Positions 23,554-35,091 of a stretch of 64,000 bases of DNA are shown here, one piece after another. Within the stretch, counting starts at the first letter, position 1. The number at the start of each line of letters is the position of its first letter. The DNA comes from Stenogyne calaminthoides (Eukaryota > Streptophyta > Magnoliopsida > Lamiales > Lamiaceae): the NCBI GenBank assembly GCA_037126765.1, contig JBBCBC010000027.1, forward strand, positions 6,100,406 to 6,164,405, written 5' to 3'. The notes beneath the pieces were generated by a model, which did no database searches, was not told the DNA's origin, and saw only the letters and a list, made by a program, of their open reading frames with translations. The position numbers and the translations under genes are program-made.

Positions 23554-23856
23554 ATGTCGACCGGAGCAGCAGACATGATGTTACGGTGTGTGTTCGACGG
23601 AAGCTTATCACTGTCCGATATGGACATCGAGCGCAGGCCCAACCATAAAAACTGCAAATGTGCATTGCATAAAACCAAAGGCAAATGCTCTGCTTCAAAA
23701 CAGAGAAATGTAGCATTTCCAAGAAAACAAATTACAACCAAATCTTACTTTTCTCGATCATCTTCTTCTAAATCTTGTTCTCTTCATCATTCTTCATCTT
23801 GGAATAAGGAGTTCAATTTGAATTTAGTTTCACAAGAGCAGAATTTAAGTAGATAA
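23554..23856 (+). CDS. Small Cys/Ser-rich protein, array gene 1
   Basis: Single exon, 100 residues. The start at ATG 23554 (MSTGAADMMLRC) is chosen because all copies align there; an upstream ATG at 23515 only adds non-conserved residues. Core RRPNHKNCKCALHK differs from its sisters (Asn for Tyr, Lys for Glu). Then come NVAFPRKQI, a Ser run, and the tail NLNLVSQEQNLSR. It has no signal peptide or membrane segment, so it is presumably cytosolic or nuclear. Function unknown. First gene of the tandem array, about 4.4 kb after the diverged relative and 1.8 kb before the next copy. Confidence 0.8.
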   Translation: MSTGAADMMLRCVFDGSLSLSDMDIERRPNHKNCKCALHKTKGKCSASKQRNVAFPRKQITTKSYFSRSSSSKSCSLHHSSSWNKEFNLNLVSQEQNLSR

Positions 23857-25411
23857 AATCAAGTTCTATCTTCTTTTTCCCTTTCTTTTTTAGTTCATCT
23901 TCAACCATAGTCAAAGTACAAAGATAGATGGAGAAGATTAAATCCTCTTAGTGTACATTTTGGCGATTCATCTATTAATTAAATGGAAATCTCTTTTACA
24001 ATTCATATACACTGCAGAAATACCTGCATTGTTATTTGGTATCATAATGTGCAGTCTGTTGCACTTTTCTTGATCCGTCGTATATTTCACTATTTGAATT
24101 TTTAACACGTTTACATGTCACCGATTGTTTTTTTAAGCAATAGTTACTCGATGAATAGTAAAGTGGAACATACAAATTGATACTTACGATTTATTTGCTT
24201 TTAATTATGAGAATTAACAATTGTTAACAACAGTAAAATGTCTTTTTAAGACAATAACATGAAACTGCATATCTTGATTTGCCATACTTTTAAATATGAA
24301 TTGTATCAAAGGCAGAAACGAGGACAATCCAGCTATACAAGATCAAAATTTTGTCTTACATACAAAACCGTTTTTCCAAGCTTTATTCTTCATAGAATTT
24401 TATTTTGACCACTAATGCCACATCTTGGACAAAAATATGCCCTCCCATATTTTTTGATTTGAGATATCCATTTCCATATAAATGTTCAAACATCCATTTT
24501 GATCAAATAGTGCAAAACAAAACAATATCAGGTCATAGATGGTGGATAATTTTTGAAAAGGTGTTAGTTTTGGAATGATATAAAAAATTAATAACCTTAA
24601 ACTACTTACATGAAATAAATTAAAGAACCCTCAGTCATACTAAAGGTATAATTTTTATTTTATTTTTTTGCAATGGACCCACAAGGGGAAAAAATAATTA
24701 AAATTTTACAAAGTATAGATTATTACACGACGTGTACATATCCGAGTTGATGGAGTAGATGAGAGCCATGGCCATGGTCAAATGTTTTCAATTTCTCATG
24801 TTTATGCCTCCTTGTCGCATATGGTTTGCTGATTATTACACGAGAATGAAATTTATCTTGCACTTTTTATATCAGTGGTAGGTTCCAATATTTTAAAAAG
24901 GAAAAAAAAGATACATAGTGTTATTGGCAAAGATTTTAATTAATTCCAATCATACAATGAAAACTTTTAAGGATTTTCATAATTCACAAGGTTCTAGTAA
25001 CATGATTGTAGAAAAATATCAGTACATAGGAAAAAACTTCATTAGTACTATGAGATTCCTTTGAGTGAGTTGAATTTGTTTTCTTTCCTAACCGAAAGTA
25101 AAAAAACAAATGTATTAGCAGAATCTTGTTATGCGTCATATAAAGACAAGATATGTACAAGATCCTTAGTACTATAGGAAATACTTTAATCACAACAATC
25201 ATTGAAATTAATACTAAGAAAGAAAGATTGATCTCCAAAAGGTCCAAATAGATGAAGACAACAACCAAGTGAACCTTTCATTCTCTCACACCCCATTTGC
25301 CTTTAGTGTCTTTTAGGGGCCTTTTGTAGGATCCAAATCTCCATAGTAAAAGATGCTTAGAGCTCTCTTACATACATGTCAAAGTAACTTAGTTCTTGGA
25401 GAACTTCTCTA
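23857..25411. other. Array spacer 1
   Basis: Holds flanks shared by many units: a 3' phrase around ATCCAGCTATAC and ATTTTGTCTTACATACA (about 24320-24370), and the 5' phrase TTCATTAGTACTATGAGATT (about 25038) upstream of the next gene. No other gene is supported. Confidence 0.6.
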
Positions 25412-25511
25412 AATTTTTACGGAGAAAAACACTCCAACAAGTTCTAGGATATTCCTACCAAACACCATAATAATTATAATCAATGAGGTATAATCCCTTG
25501 CCCTATATAAA
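25412..25511 (+). promoter_or_regulatory. Core promoter of array gene 2
   Basis: AATTTTTACGGAGAAAAAC about 90 bases upstream of TATATAAA (25504-25511). Further upstream, the block ACCAAGTGAACCTTTCATTC (about 25265) is shared with other copies. Confidence 0.7.
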
Positions 25512-25622
25512 CCCTCCATGAAACATACAACCAATTACAACTACCTCTTTTTCTCAAATTACTACACACACATTACATATACAAACACACTTTTGAAGCA
25601 ACATAAGGAACCTAGGAAGAGA

Positions 25623-25880
25623 ATGTCTGCTGGAGCAGCAGAGATGATGTTTCGTTGTTTGTTCGACGGAAGCTTATCATTGTCCGAAATGGACATTGAG
25701 CGAAGGCCATATCATAAAAACTGCGAATGTGCATTGCATAAATCCAAAGGCAAATGCTCCCATTCTGTTTCAAAACAGAGGAATGTAGCATTTCCGAAAA
25801 AAGAAATTAGAGGCAAATGTTGCTATTCAATATCATCTTCTCCTCAATCCTGTTATGTTTATCATTCTTCAACAATTTAG
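25623..25880 (+). CDS. Small Cys/Ser-rich protein, array gene 2
   Basis: Single exon, 85 residues (start MSAGAAEMMFRC). Core RRPYHKNCECALHK, then NVAFPKKEI, CCYSISSSPQSCYVYHSS and an early stop. Sequence related to the sister tail (EEQNVSR) continues beyond the stop in another frame, so the C terminus was lost by an indel. Its first 60 residues are almost identical to array gene 8, while its far-upstream region is closest to array gene 7, which suggests recombination between copies. An in-frame upstream ATG at 25518 exists but lies about where transcription should begin. Function unknown. Confidence 0.78.
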   Translation: MSAGAAEMMFRCLFDGSLSLSEMDIERRPYHKNCECALHKSKGKCSHSVSKQRNVAFPKKEIRGKCCYSISSSPQSCYVYHSSTI

Positions 25881-26534
25881 TTACAGAAGAGCAAAATGTA
25901 AGTAGATAGAAACCAAGATTTAGCCTTTTTCTTAGTTTTTAATTAATTCTTCTCAACCAAACTCAAGGTACAGAGATAGAGTGGAGAGGAATTAAACAAT
26001 TACTTTTAGTGTACATTCTGCTGATTCATCTATAGATTGAAAACTCGTTTATTTCTATATACAATATTGCAAATATTCCTGAAATTTTTATTTGGTACCA
26101 TATTCTGCCATATATTACATTTTTCATGATCCATCATATATTTTACTATTTGGGTTTTTAAACAAGTGCACCCGTGACAATTAAAAGTCATTGATTCTAA
26201 TTAAAAGAAATGGCAAGTCATTGATTTTTATTTATGCGTGTTTAAAGACAACAGGAAAATTGTTAAGAACATTATTATAATAGTAAGTTTCTCGTGAAAC
26301 TTTACGTAGTATCAACTTTATACCATTACATTAATAAATTAATATTTTATACTATTACATTTATAAAATAATATTATAGCATTAAATGTTATTATTATTT
26401 TTTTATAACTCAGTATTCGAATCTAAAGACTGACTAATCCGAACTTGAGACCTAGATAGGAGCATACCCTTAAATCCCAAACCTACACCACTTGATCAAT
26501 CTTTGAGGTTTTTAAATGCTATTGTTATGGGGGA
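25881..26534. other. Array spacer 2, 3' flank of gene 2
   Basis: Shares 3' flank phrases with other units (GTGTACATTCTGCTGATTCA at about 26010). A weak tRNA-like stretch on the minus strand lies at 26408-26512. Confidence 0.5.
26408..26512 (-). repeat. Weak tRNA-like / SINE head
   Basis: On the minus strand GATCAAGTGGTGTAGGTTTG could be an A box and CTCAAGTTCGGATTAG a B box. Both are imperfect and the fold of a tRNA is not evident. Confidence 0.3.
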
Positions 26535-27610
26535 GTTACTAATAGGTACCATTTATAAGACACTATTACTCTTAAGTGCTACACTTTTTAAGTGTTACTC
26601 CTAGGTACAAAATTATGTGTGAAATACTTAAATACCCTTAACCAAATTTTGACATATTTGAATTTATTTTTTCGTGCATTTACTCTCCCTCTAATTGAAC
26701 AAAACACACATTACTCCCAAAAAATTCCCTAATTGATAAACCCAACACGAAACATACAAATAATCTTGCAACTGTTCAACGAAGATTTGGGCAAAAAAAT
26801 TAAATATGCTCATTTCCGAAATTGCACACCAATAATCGGTATAATCACTTCACACACATTGATCGTTGAACCAAAAATTTGCCTGATTCGGGAGAATTGT
26901 TGCACACCCGTAAAAAAAAATTCTACACCCTTGTAAAAAATTTAAAACTATAGATTTCAAAATATTGCACGCACGTAAAAAAAAATTTGCACACCCCAAA
27001 AATGTAGATTTTAAAGTTCTACACATCCCACACTTTTTATATTTTAAATCAGCCCAAGAAAAATTACATATTCGAAATTATTCTGCACACTCGTAAGAAA
27101 AAAAAAATCTGCACACCCCTAAAAAATTTTGCACACCCCAATTTTTTTTAATCATCTATCATTTTATTTAATTTTTTTCAATAATAAAATATTAACCTAA
27201 CAAAAATTCTGCACACCCAAAAATTTTGCACATCCATAAAAAATAAATTCTGCACACTAGTAAATATTTTGCACATCGGTTATGCAATATTAAAATTGGC
27301 CTATTTTTTTATATTAATTACTTAGCAACTAAATTCCTAATATAACGCCTAGTGAAAATTCATTTTGATCTGTTAACAACAATATGTATTAAGTGGCGTC
27401 TTAAATGATCCTAACCAATAATAACGCCCTACCAAAAGTAATTATAATGATAATTAATTGAAATGACCGGTTTTAAAACATATATCTCTAAAAAAATTAA
27501 TTTTATAATTATAAGGGTACATATGTCAAGAATAGCACCTATGAGTATTACTTACAAGTGCTAGCACCTAAGAGTAATACACTATGAAAAATAGTACTTT
27601 AAAGCAATTT
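26535..27610. mobile_element. Long MITE with iterated GCACACCC core
   Basis: Ends are inverted relatives: left GTACCATTTATAAGACACTA and ACTCTTAAGTGCT; right the complement of GTACTATTTTTCATAGTGTA and ACTCTTAGGTGCT. The 1.0-kb interior holds ten or more degenerate units of the form TTTTGCACACCC plus GTAAAAAAAA. The frame at 26733-26936 lies in this interior and is not called. Confidence 0.55.
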
Positions 27611-28229
27611 TCCCTATTGTTGTTAGTTTATAAAAGTAGTGGTATTAGTTTATAAGTGTAATGATATCGATTTCATACTATGAATTATGTTAAAATAATA
27701 GTTAAAAGACAATATAATGAAAAACTTGAAACTGCGTATCAAGATTTGGCATATTTCTCATTTGAATGGAATCAATTAAAGGTAGAAACTAGGAGAATCC
27801 AGCTATACCAAGGTCAAAATTTTGTCTTACATTCAATATCGGTTTTCTAAGCATTATTCTTCATAGAATTTCAGTTTGACCACTAATGGAGCAGTGTTTC
27901 TACGTACCCACTTCTCTCAATTTTAAAGAGATCCCAAGGTTTAGTTCCCCTACAAGTAGTGACATGTACAGTAAATTTGCACAAATGCAACATTTTGAAG
28001 GGGAAAAAAAAAGTCAATCAATTTGTCACCCCTTCCAATTTTTTGATTTATGATATCCTGTTTTATACAAATGTTAAAATTTCCCTTTTGAAGTCATTAT
28101 GTGTAGACATCAAACGATAACCTAGTTAAGGGTATTAAGGCCACAACAAAGGATATTGGGTAAAACACATTTTTTGTTATATAGGTGGATAGAAAATATT
28201 TGTATTTTATAAATATATAATTAGCCAAG
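27611..28229. other. Array spacer continuation
   Basis: Contains the shared 3' flank phrase AATCCAGCTATACCAAGGTC (about 27800). No gene. Confidence 0.5.
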
Positions 28230-28395
28230 TCTTTTATGCATCTAGGTGATCATGCACTCATAGTGCATTTTAGAACCATGTAATTATTAATATGGAAAAA
28301 TAGTTGCATGGTTCTGTGTAAATAAGTTGCATATTTTAATATAACAAGTTGCATGGTTCTAAAATACACTATAAGTGCACGGTGCACTTAGCTCC
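28230..28395. repeat. Dispersed repeat, GTGCACGGTGCAC type
   Basis: Starts GTGATCATGCACTCATAGTG, contains TTGCATGGTTCT twice, and ends AAGTGCACGGTGCACTTAG. Same family as 17925-18160. Confidence 0.5.
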
Positions 28396-28623
28396 AGATG
28401 AGACTTACTCAAAATAATTAGTTCTTCCTATTGTCATTAATTTTAAACTAGCAAGAAGTTAAAAGATTTCATTAGTACTATGAGATTCCTTTGAGTTAGT
28501 AGGTATAGTTTGTTTATTGCCCTTGTTAAACTACTCTAAATTCCCACAAGAATAATTAGCTAGGAAAAAGCAAATGTGTAGCAGGGCGTTTCTTGTTATG
28601 CATCAAATTGACAAGATCCTTTA

Positions 28624-28967
28624 GGGTGCGTTTGTTTTGGGACTCACACGGATGGACTTAGTACTTTGCGCTCCCCGTCTCGTACGAGTTTGAGATTTAG
28701 AATCTAGTTTTCAAATCCCACATTCAATCTATATCTACAAATACCTATAAAATCTATTATTACTCTTCCCAATACATCATATTTTATTACTCTTCTCAAT
28801 ATAATATAATAATACAATATCAGCATTGATTTGACATAAAGTTAAATCTCACCCCACTCAAATCCCTAAACAAACACATACATTTACTATTAATCAAGAA
28901 TTCTAAATCCCTGAATTTTAAAACCTTGACTTGCTCCGCACACTTAAATCCCAAAACAAACGCACCT
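28624..28967. mobile_element. Tourist-like (PIF/Harbinger) MITE
   Basis: Left end GGGTGCGTTTGTTTTGGGAC, right end ATCCCAAAACAAACGCACCT, flanked by TTA at 28621-28623 and 28968-28970. 344 bp, non-coding. Confidence 0.8.
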
Positions 28968-28989
28968 TTAGTATATTATAGATGAGTGG

Positions 28990-29330
28990 GTCTCCTGTGC
29001 ACCAAGTGCACCAATTCAAATTGGTGCACTCTAAACTCTAACCCCTAAATAGTGAACCCTAAATTACATATGAACCATTTGGGCCGGGTGAACCATGAAC
29101 CACTTGGGCAGAGTGAACCATGAACCACTCGGGCCGGGTTTCGGGTCTGGTTGGGTATTTAAAAAAAATTAAAAAAAATCTAAAACTAAAATTAAAGTTA
29201 AAACAAAACTGAAACTGAAAAAAGAAAAAAAAAAGTTATAACCCGAATTTAAATAAATTGGATAGGGTAGGGGCGAGTGCACGAATTCTAAATCCGTGCA
29301 CCTAGTGTATTTGAGAACTTATCACTGTAG
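28990..29330. other. Repeat-like spacer
   Basis: CACCAAGTGCACCAATTCAA at the left and GTGCACCTAGTGTATTTGAG at the right resemble the ends of the GTGCAC family. The interior has a three-fold GAACCATGAACCACTYGGGC-type repeat. Confidence 0.45.
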
Positions 29331-29523
29331 ATTCTCCAAATGGTTAAAACAGATGAAGACAATAACCAAGTGAACCTTTCAGTCTCTCACACCCCCTTTT
29401 ACTCTTGCTAATGTCTTTTAGGGGCCATTGCTAGGATCCAAATTAATTTCCATAGTAAAAGATGCTTTGAGTTCTTACATACAAACTTAGTTCTCGGAAT
29501 TTCTTCGGAGCAACTTCTCTCGA

Positions 29524-29619
29524 TCTTTACGCAGAAAAATACTCCAACAAATTCTAGGACAGTCCTACCATACACCACCATAGTTCTAATCAATGAGCCA
29601 TAATACCTCACTATATAAA
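29524..29619 (+). promoter_or_regulatory. Core promoter of array gene 3
   Basis: GATCTTTACGCAGAAAAAT about 87 bases upstream of TATATAAA (29612-29619), preceded by GAGCAACTTCTCTC as in other copies. Confidence 0.7.
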
Positions 29620-29742
29620 CCCTCCAAGAAACATGCAACAATTTCAACAAGCCTTTTCTCAACATTAATTACTACCACACACAAACACACACTTGAAGCA
29701 ACATTAGAAACCTAGGAAGCAAATATAAGAAAAGAGAAGAAA

Positions 29743-30015
29743 ATGTCCACCACAGCAGCAGAAATTATGTTTAGATGTGTGTTCGACGGAAGCTTAACAA
29801 TGTGCGACATGGACATTGAGCGCAGGCCGTATCATAAAAACTGCCAATGTGCATTGCATAAATCCAAAGCCAAATGCTCGCATTCTGGTTCACAACAGAG
29901 GAATGTAGCATTTCCAAGAAAACAAATTAGAGGCAAATGTTCCTATTCAATATCATCTTGGAATAGGGAGTTCAACTTGAATTTAGTTTCACAAGACCAA
30001 AATGTAAGTAGATAG
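29743..30015 (+). CDS. Small Cys/Ser-rich protein, array gene 3
   Basis: Single exon, 90 residues (MSTTAAEIMFRCVF). Core RRPYHKNCQCALHK, Cys-containing linker (KAKCSHSGSQQ), NVAFPRKQI, short Ser segment, and tail NLNLVSQDQNVSR. It lacks the long Ser run of genes 4 and 6. The closest sequences are the pseudogene at 35.1 kb and array gene 10. With gene 4 it forms the block that appears again at 34.5-38.1 kb. Function unknown. Confidence 0.8.
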   Translation: MSTTAAEIMFRCVFDGSLTMCDMDIERRPYHKNCQCALHKSKAKCSHSGSQQRNVAFPRKQIRGKCSYSISSWNREFNLNLVSQDQNVSR

Positions 30016-31386
30016 AAATCAAATTTTATTCCTTTTTCTTAATCTTTACTTCTTTTTAGAGATAGGGTGGAAAGGAACTATTCCTTTTAGTAGTATACTT
30101 CTGACGATTGATCTGTAAATTGAAATCTCATTTATTTCATATACATTGCACAAATTTCTGCATTGTTATCTTTCTACTTTAGACTAGATTATATGTTCCA
30201 TTTTTCATGTTTCTTCATTTATTCAACTATTTGGTTAACATTAGACAGGAACATTTTTTTATTTTTTTTGTTTTTAGCTGTATACTCGATCTGGCAAAGG
30301 TATGTAGCAGGAAATGCTGCAAGCTGCAGCATTGTTCAAGTTAATGCATTGTGAAATAAACTAGAAATTTAGTATTTAAAATTAAGATTTTAAATAATTT
30401 TTGATAGATTCCATTGTCTTGTAACAGATGTTGAAAAAAGCGGTAAAAGCTAACAGAAACTATCAATTCGGGCTATGCGGTGAAAAAGACAACAGGAACA
30501 AAGCTAACGCAAGGAGACAAACAACTTAATTTGGGGCTGCAACTTTGCTTAATAATTGAAATAATATTATTAACAAATAAAAAACATACAAATAATTAGT
30601 ACTAATAATAAAAAATAATACTTTCCAGTTGGATTGAAAAGAGTACCCGAATATCTTCATTAGAGCATCCCTTCTCATTGTAACTTTAAAATAAGCATGA
30701 CCGTGAATGTTTCCGAGCAATAAATTTAATTTAATTTTTTTAAACAAATTTAATTAATAATTTCACAAATCGTCATGTATCATATGATAGAATTTATAAA
30801 AAGCAAAAAAAACATGTGCTAGAACTAATCGTCTTACCAATTCTAGTCATTTTTGGTCATTTTTCTTCAACTTTTACATAAATTAAATTTTGTGCGGCAA
30901 AACATCACGTGCTGGCTATATTTACCTAATTTTTTATTCTGATCACATCATCAACGGTCATCACTCATCCAGAAAGTAAATCCCTCAATCATCATCAATT
31001 TTCAATTTAACCTCATCTATTAAGCGTGCCTCATACTTCTCAACTCGATTACACAAGTAGGGGAATTTGGTAGAGTAATTATTGTTCATCCACGGATTTG
31101 TACTTCTTAGTCTATTTCGGCCATTTTTCGGTGGTTCGTGGTTATGTCCTCTACCAAAATCTTCTTTCCGTCCAACTCGTTATATTATTACCTTAAATTT
31201 CTCAATCTGATTACCATTTGTGCACGAATCACTTTTCAATTTTGTCGTAGGGAAACTGTATTTTCGACTTTTCGACAGAAATATCTAAATTTGACACCAA
31301 AAGGACAAAATTGATGAAGTAAAAAGAAAAATAACTAAAATTGAACTCGAGCAAAGATACAAGAAGATTTGTCAACCCACTCATAG
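30016..31386. other. Array spacer 3, part of a duplicated block
   Basis: 30355-31270 is closely matched by 35440-36270, including TGAAAAAAGCGGTAAAAGCT and TTTCAGTTTTGTCGTAGGG-like sequence. Frames at 30163-30354 and 30526-30747 are not supported as genes. Confidence 0.6.
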
Positions 31387-31535
31387 AAGACAAAAACTCA
31401 TATGAGACGGTCTCATGCATGAGACGGGGTACAACTTAACACAAATCACATCCACCTCTCTAAAAGTGTTAAAGCGTCAATATCCAACTTATGCTCCGTC
31501 TCACCATGAGACGGTCTCTTACAAGTGTGCCTCCT
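31387..31535 (+). mobile_element. GAGACGGTCTCA-type MITE, copy 2
   Basis: Starts ACAAAAACTCATATGAGACG and contains GTCTCATGCATGAGACGG, then GTGTTAAAGCGTCAATATCC, and ends ATGAGACGGTCTCTTACAAG. It lies between array genes 3 and 4, and I see no equivalent between the duplicated genes 5 and 6. Confidence 0.75.
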
Positions 31536-31910
31536 CATGGAATAATCCTTGGTTGAGTGAGGATTATAGATTAATTACCATTTTTGTTATTTCTACAAAG
31601 AAATTGATCCATCGGTTAATAGAAACCTGATATGAAGCAGCATTTCTTGTTATTATGTAACTAAGAACATGATCCTAAGTTTCGTACCACTATTTCTTGC
31701 AAGCACAGGTATATCGCTTCACGATGAAAATATATATTCCTTCTTTGGTTAAACATATACATAAACATATATATAAAAACCAAGTGATACTTTCTTTCCT
31801 GACATCACTTTTGTCTTCCTTTGCTACTCATTAGTTGTATGCCCCAAATCCAAATTTTCAGACAGGTCAAAACATCCTAGTTTTCGAAGAATCTTTAAAG
31901 CAACTTCCCT

Positions 31911-32007
31911 CAATTTTTACGCAGAAATACTAGAAAAAAGAGATTCTCCAAGAACTAAGCTAGTCTAGTCCTGTTCTCCATACTTGTAATTCTTGAAACT
32001 ATATAAA
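31911..32007 (+). promoter_or_regulatory. Core promoter of array gene 4
   Basis: AATTTTTACGCAGAAATAC about 88 bases upstream of TATATAAA (32000-32007). Confidence 0.7.
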
Positions 32008-32110
32008 CCTTCCAAGAAACATGCAACAAGTTATCAAAAAAAAAAGCCTTTTATCAGCATTAATTACTAATACTACCACATACACACTTGGAAGCAATAT
32101 AGAGAAAAAA

Positions 32111-32401
32111 ATGTCGACCACAGCAGCAGACATTATGTTTCGATGTGTGTTCGACGGAAGCTTGTCAATTTCCGACATGGACATTGAGCGCAGGCCTTAT
32201 CATAAAAACTGTGAATGTGCATTGCATAAATCAAACAACAAATGCTCCCATTCTGGCTCAAAACAGAGGAATGTAGCATTTCCAAGAAAACAAATTACAA
32301 CCAAATGTTCAATATCTCAATCATCATCATCTTCTTCTTCTTCTTCTTGTTATGTTCATCATTCTTCATCCTGCAAAGAAGAGCAGAATGTAAGTAGATA
32401 G
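32111..32401 (+). CDS. Small Cys/Ser-rich protein, array gene 4
   Basis: Single exon, 96 residues (MSTTAADIMFRCVF). Core RRPYHKNCECALHK, NVAFPRKQI, then a long Ser run (nine Ser) encoded by an in-frame TCN microsatellite, CYVHHSSSCKEEQNVSR. The tail is shorter than in gene 6, its duplicate. An in-frame upstream ATG at 32021 only adds residues that are not conserved. Function unknown. Confidence 0.8.
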   Translation: MSTTAADIMFRCVFDGSLSISDMDIERRPYHKNCECALHKSNNKCSHSGSKQRNVAFPRKQITTKCSISQSSSSSSSSSCYVHHSSSCKEEQNVSR

Positions 32402-33933
32402 AAATCAAGTTTTTTTAAACCATACTCAAGGTACAGATACATATAGAGTAGAGAAGAATAATTCATTTTAGTTTGTACATTTTGGTGATTCATCTATAAA
32501 TTAAATCAAAGTCTGTCTCTTTTATAATTCATAGATACATCAGAAATACCTGCATTGTAATTTGGTACCACGTTATGCGGTCTGTTACACTTTTGTTGAT
32601 CTTTTGATTTTTAAACACATTTATATGTCACTGATTGTTTTTCAAGTAAAATGGAACATAAAAATTAATACGTATGATTTGATGTGGTTTTTATCACGGT
32701 AATTAACTTGCTAAGAACAATAAATTATTAACATGTCTGTTTAAGACAATAAAATGGAACTGCTTATTAAGATTTTGGGATATCTTCTAATTTGAATGTA
32801 TCTATGAAGATTAAATATTAGACATAATTGGATTGAAGATGAAGATGAAAGTTACAATTTGGGAGAGTTTGTGTTACAACTAGAAATGAGTAAAGAACTG
32901 AATGAATAAACTGAAAAGAAGTGACTAGTATCACTTCTATTACATAAAGGTATTAGTATTACTTCTGATGCCTAAAAGTATCACTTGGGAAAATGACTCT
33001 TAAATGGGAACTATATGTTTAGAGTATCAAAGGTAGAAAGGAGGATAATCCAGCTGTACCAAGATCAAAATTTTGTCTTACATACAAACTCGTTGTTCCA
33101 AGCTTTATTCTTCGTAGAATTTTAGTTTGAGCACTAATGCCACATTTTGGACAAAAATATCGATATATGTCACCCCCTTCCAATTTTCTGATTTGGTTCA
33201 TCTTGTTTCATATCAATGTTCAAACTTCCATTTTGATCAAATAATGCAAAATAAAATAATATAATTGGGAATTTGTTATAGAGAACAACTTGTATAGACC
33301 TGGTTTATGCTATGAACTCAGTTATTTAAGTATCACTGTTACATACAATAACTCTCACTGTTATGAACAAAAACAATAATTGTATAGAAAATGCTTTATA
33401 TTTTTAAACAATGAAAGTTTTTGTGCATAACAGTGATAGTTTTTACACATAACAGTGATAGAGTTCATGTGTGAACCTGATTCACATAAGTGTTACTCGT
33501 TGTTATAATTCCACGTGTCATCCATCAGAAATACAAAGTAAAACACCAATAATGAAACTATTGATTTCATTTCCTCAAAGTTACCCGTTGTTAGGGAAAT
33601 TAAATAAACGAATTAGTTCTACACCTCTCTACAAGTTCGGACTTTTAGATGAGATGAAATTCTTTCATGGTATCAGAGCCTTTAGGCTCACGCCCACGTT
33701 CATGGTTCGATTCCCGCTTAAAGTAATTCCATCCAACTATAAGTTTGGACTTTTAAATGAGATGAAATTTTCACCTGTGACCCGAGCCAAATTGTCTCGA
33801 GTTTAAATTCACTTGTTTCTGCCACCTGGTCAAGTATGCCCCAGAGTGTTTTCTTAATGTTGTGCAGTGCTCTCACTTGGTTTGCTGACTATTGCACGAA
33901 AATGAATTCCAGATTTTTTAACAGCAATTGCAG
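32402..33933. other. Array spacer 4
   Basis: 32402-33250 is matched by 37250-38115 (for example GAGTAAAGAACTGAATGAAT and GTGACTAGTATCACTTCTAT). The remainder includes the repeat at 33638. No gene is supported; the frame 33471-33806 runs through repeats. Confidence 0.6.
33638..33775 (+). repeat. Direct repeat with primer-site-like sequence between
   Basis: AAGTTCGGACTTTTAGATGA at 33638 recurs as AAGTTTGGACTTTTAAATGA at about 33740, each followed by GATGAAAT. Between them TGGTATCAGAGCC occurs, which matches the initiator-tRNA primer site of copia elements. This could be a TRIM-like or LTR remnant. Confidence 0.45.
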
Positions 33934-34354
33934 CACTACAAGAAAATGAAGAATTGCTTACGAAAACTTTCAAATGGCTACAAAATTTTCCTACAAAAAT
34001 AATTTGGTCCTTAAAAAATGAGGATTGTCTACGATTTGCCTACCAATTTTTAGAATAATCTTTGAAAAAAAATACCTACTAAACTAATTCCCTAGGCAAG
34101 CGAATTACCTACAAGCAATATATCTACACATTTGTAATTTCCATAGGCAAATTTACCTACACAAATAACTTTCTAGGCAAATTACATTTTTGTAGCAATT
34201 ATATTTTTAGTTTAAAAATAACCTATATAATTTAGAAAATTTTGTAGGCAAATCTTATTATTCAAGGACAAAATATTTTTGTTGGAATTTTCTCGTAGGC
34301 ATATTAAAAAAATATTGAAAGATTTTGTAGGCAAACCACTATTTTTTTGTAGTG
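33934..34354. mobile_element. CACTA-type MITE, copy 2 (421 bp)
   Basis: Starts CACTACAAGAAAATGAAGAA, ends TTTTTTTGTAGTG, with target duplication CAG at 33931-33933 and 34355-34357. Interior matches copy 1, including ATTTTCCTACAAAAATAATT. Confidence 0.88.
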
Positions 34355-34963
34355 CAGACTTCATTTATTTATTTATTTTTTCTCGACCAAATTAAAACAA
34401 GGTACAAATTAAAATTAAGAAACTTTTAAAACAATGTACGAATTATTGTTTGTATAAAACTTTTAAGATATTATAATTCACAATCACAAGGTTCTAGAAA
34501 CTTAATTTTAAACAAATTAAGAACAAGTTAAAAGACTTCATTAGTACTATGAGATTCCATTGAGTTATAGCTGTAATTTGTTTTTCTTCCCTAGTCAACT
34601 ACTCTAAATTCCCACAAGAATAATTGGGAAAAAACAAATGTGTAGCATGGGCGCTTTCTTGTTATGCATCAAATTAATACGGACAAGATGGGAAGAAGAT
34701 CCTTTAGTATATTGTACTAGTACTTTTATCACAATAATCATGGAAATAGTAAGATAAATAGATTCTCCTAATAGTTCAAACAGATTAAGACAACAATCAA
34801 GTGCACCTTTCATTCTCCCACACCCTCTTTTGTCTTGCTAATGTCTTTTAGGAGCCAATTGCTAGGATCAAAATCTCATAGTAAAAGAAACATGCAACAA
34901 TTGCTAGGATAGTCCTACCAAACACCACCATAGTTGTAATCAATGAGGCATAATATCATACCC

Positions 34964-34971
34964 TATATAAA
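34964..34971 (+). promoter_or_regulatory. TATA box of the array pseudogene
   Basis: TATATAAA is kept, but the upstream ACGG motif and about 100 bases around it are missing: TAGTAAAAG joins directly to AAACATGCAACAATTGCTAG. Confidence 0.6.
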
Positions 34972-35091
34972 CCCTCCAAGAAACATGCAACAATTTCAAC
35001 AACCCTTTTCTCAAAATTAATTACTACCCCACACACACAAACACACACTTGAAGCAACATTAGAAACCTAGGAAGCAATATAGAGAAGAAA

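Noticed and set aside
23451..23648. Upstream ATG and overlapping frame in array gene 1 (also at 45663 in gene 9) as a regulatory uORF
   Set aside because: The ATG lies only about 14-21 bases after the start of the TATA box, so it is probably at or before the transcription start and not in the mRNA.
25518..25622. N-terminal extensions of array genes 2, 4 and 8 from upstream in-frame ATGs
   Set aside because: The extensions are leader sequence, not conserved between copies, and in gene 8 begin before the TATA box.
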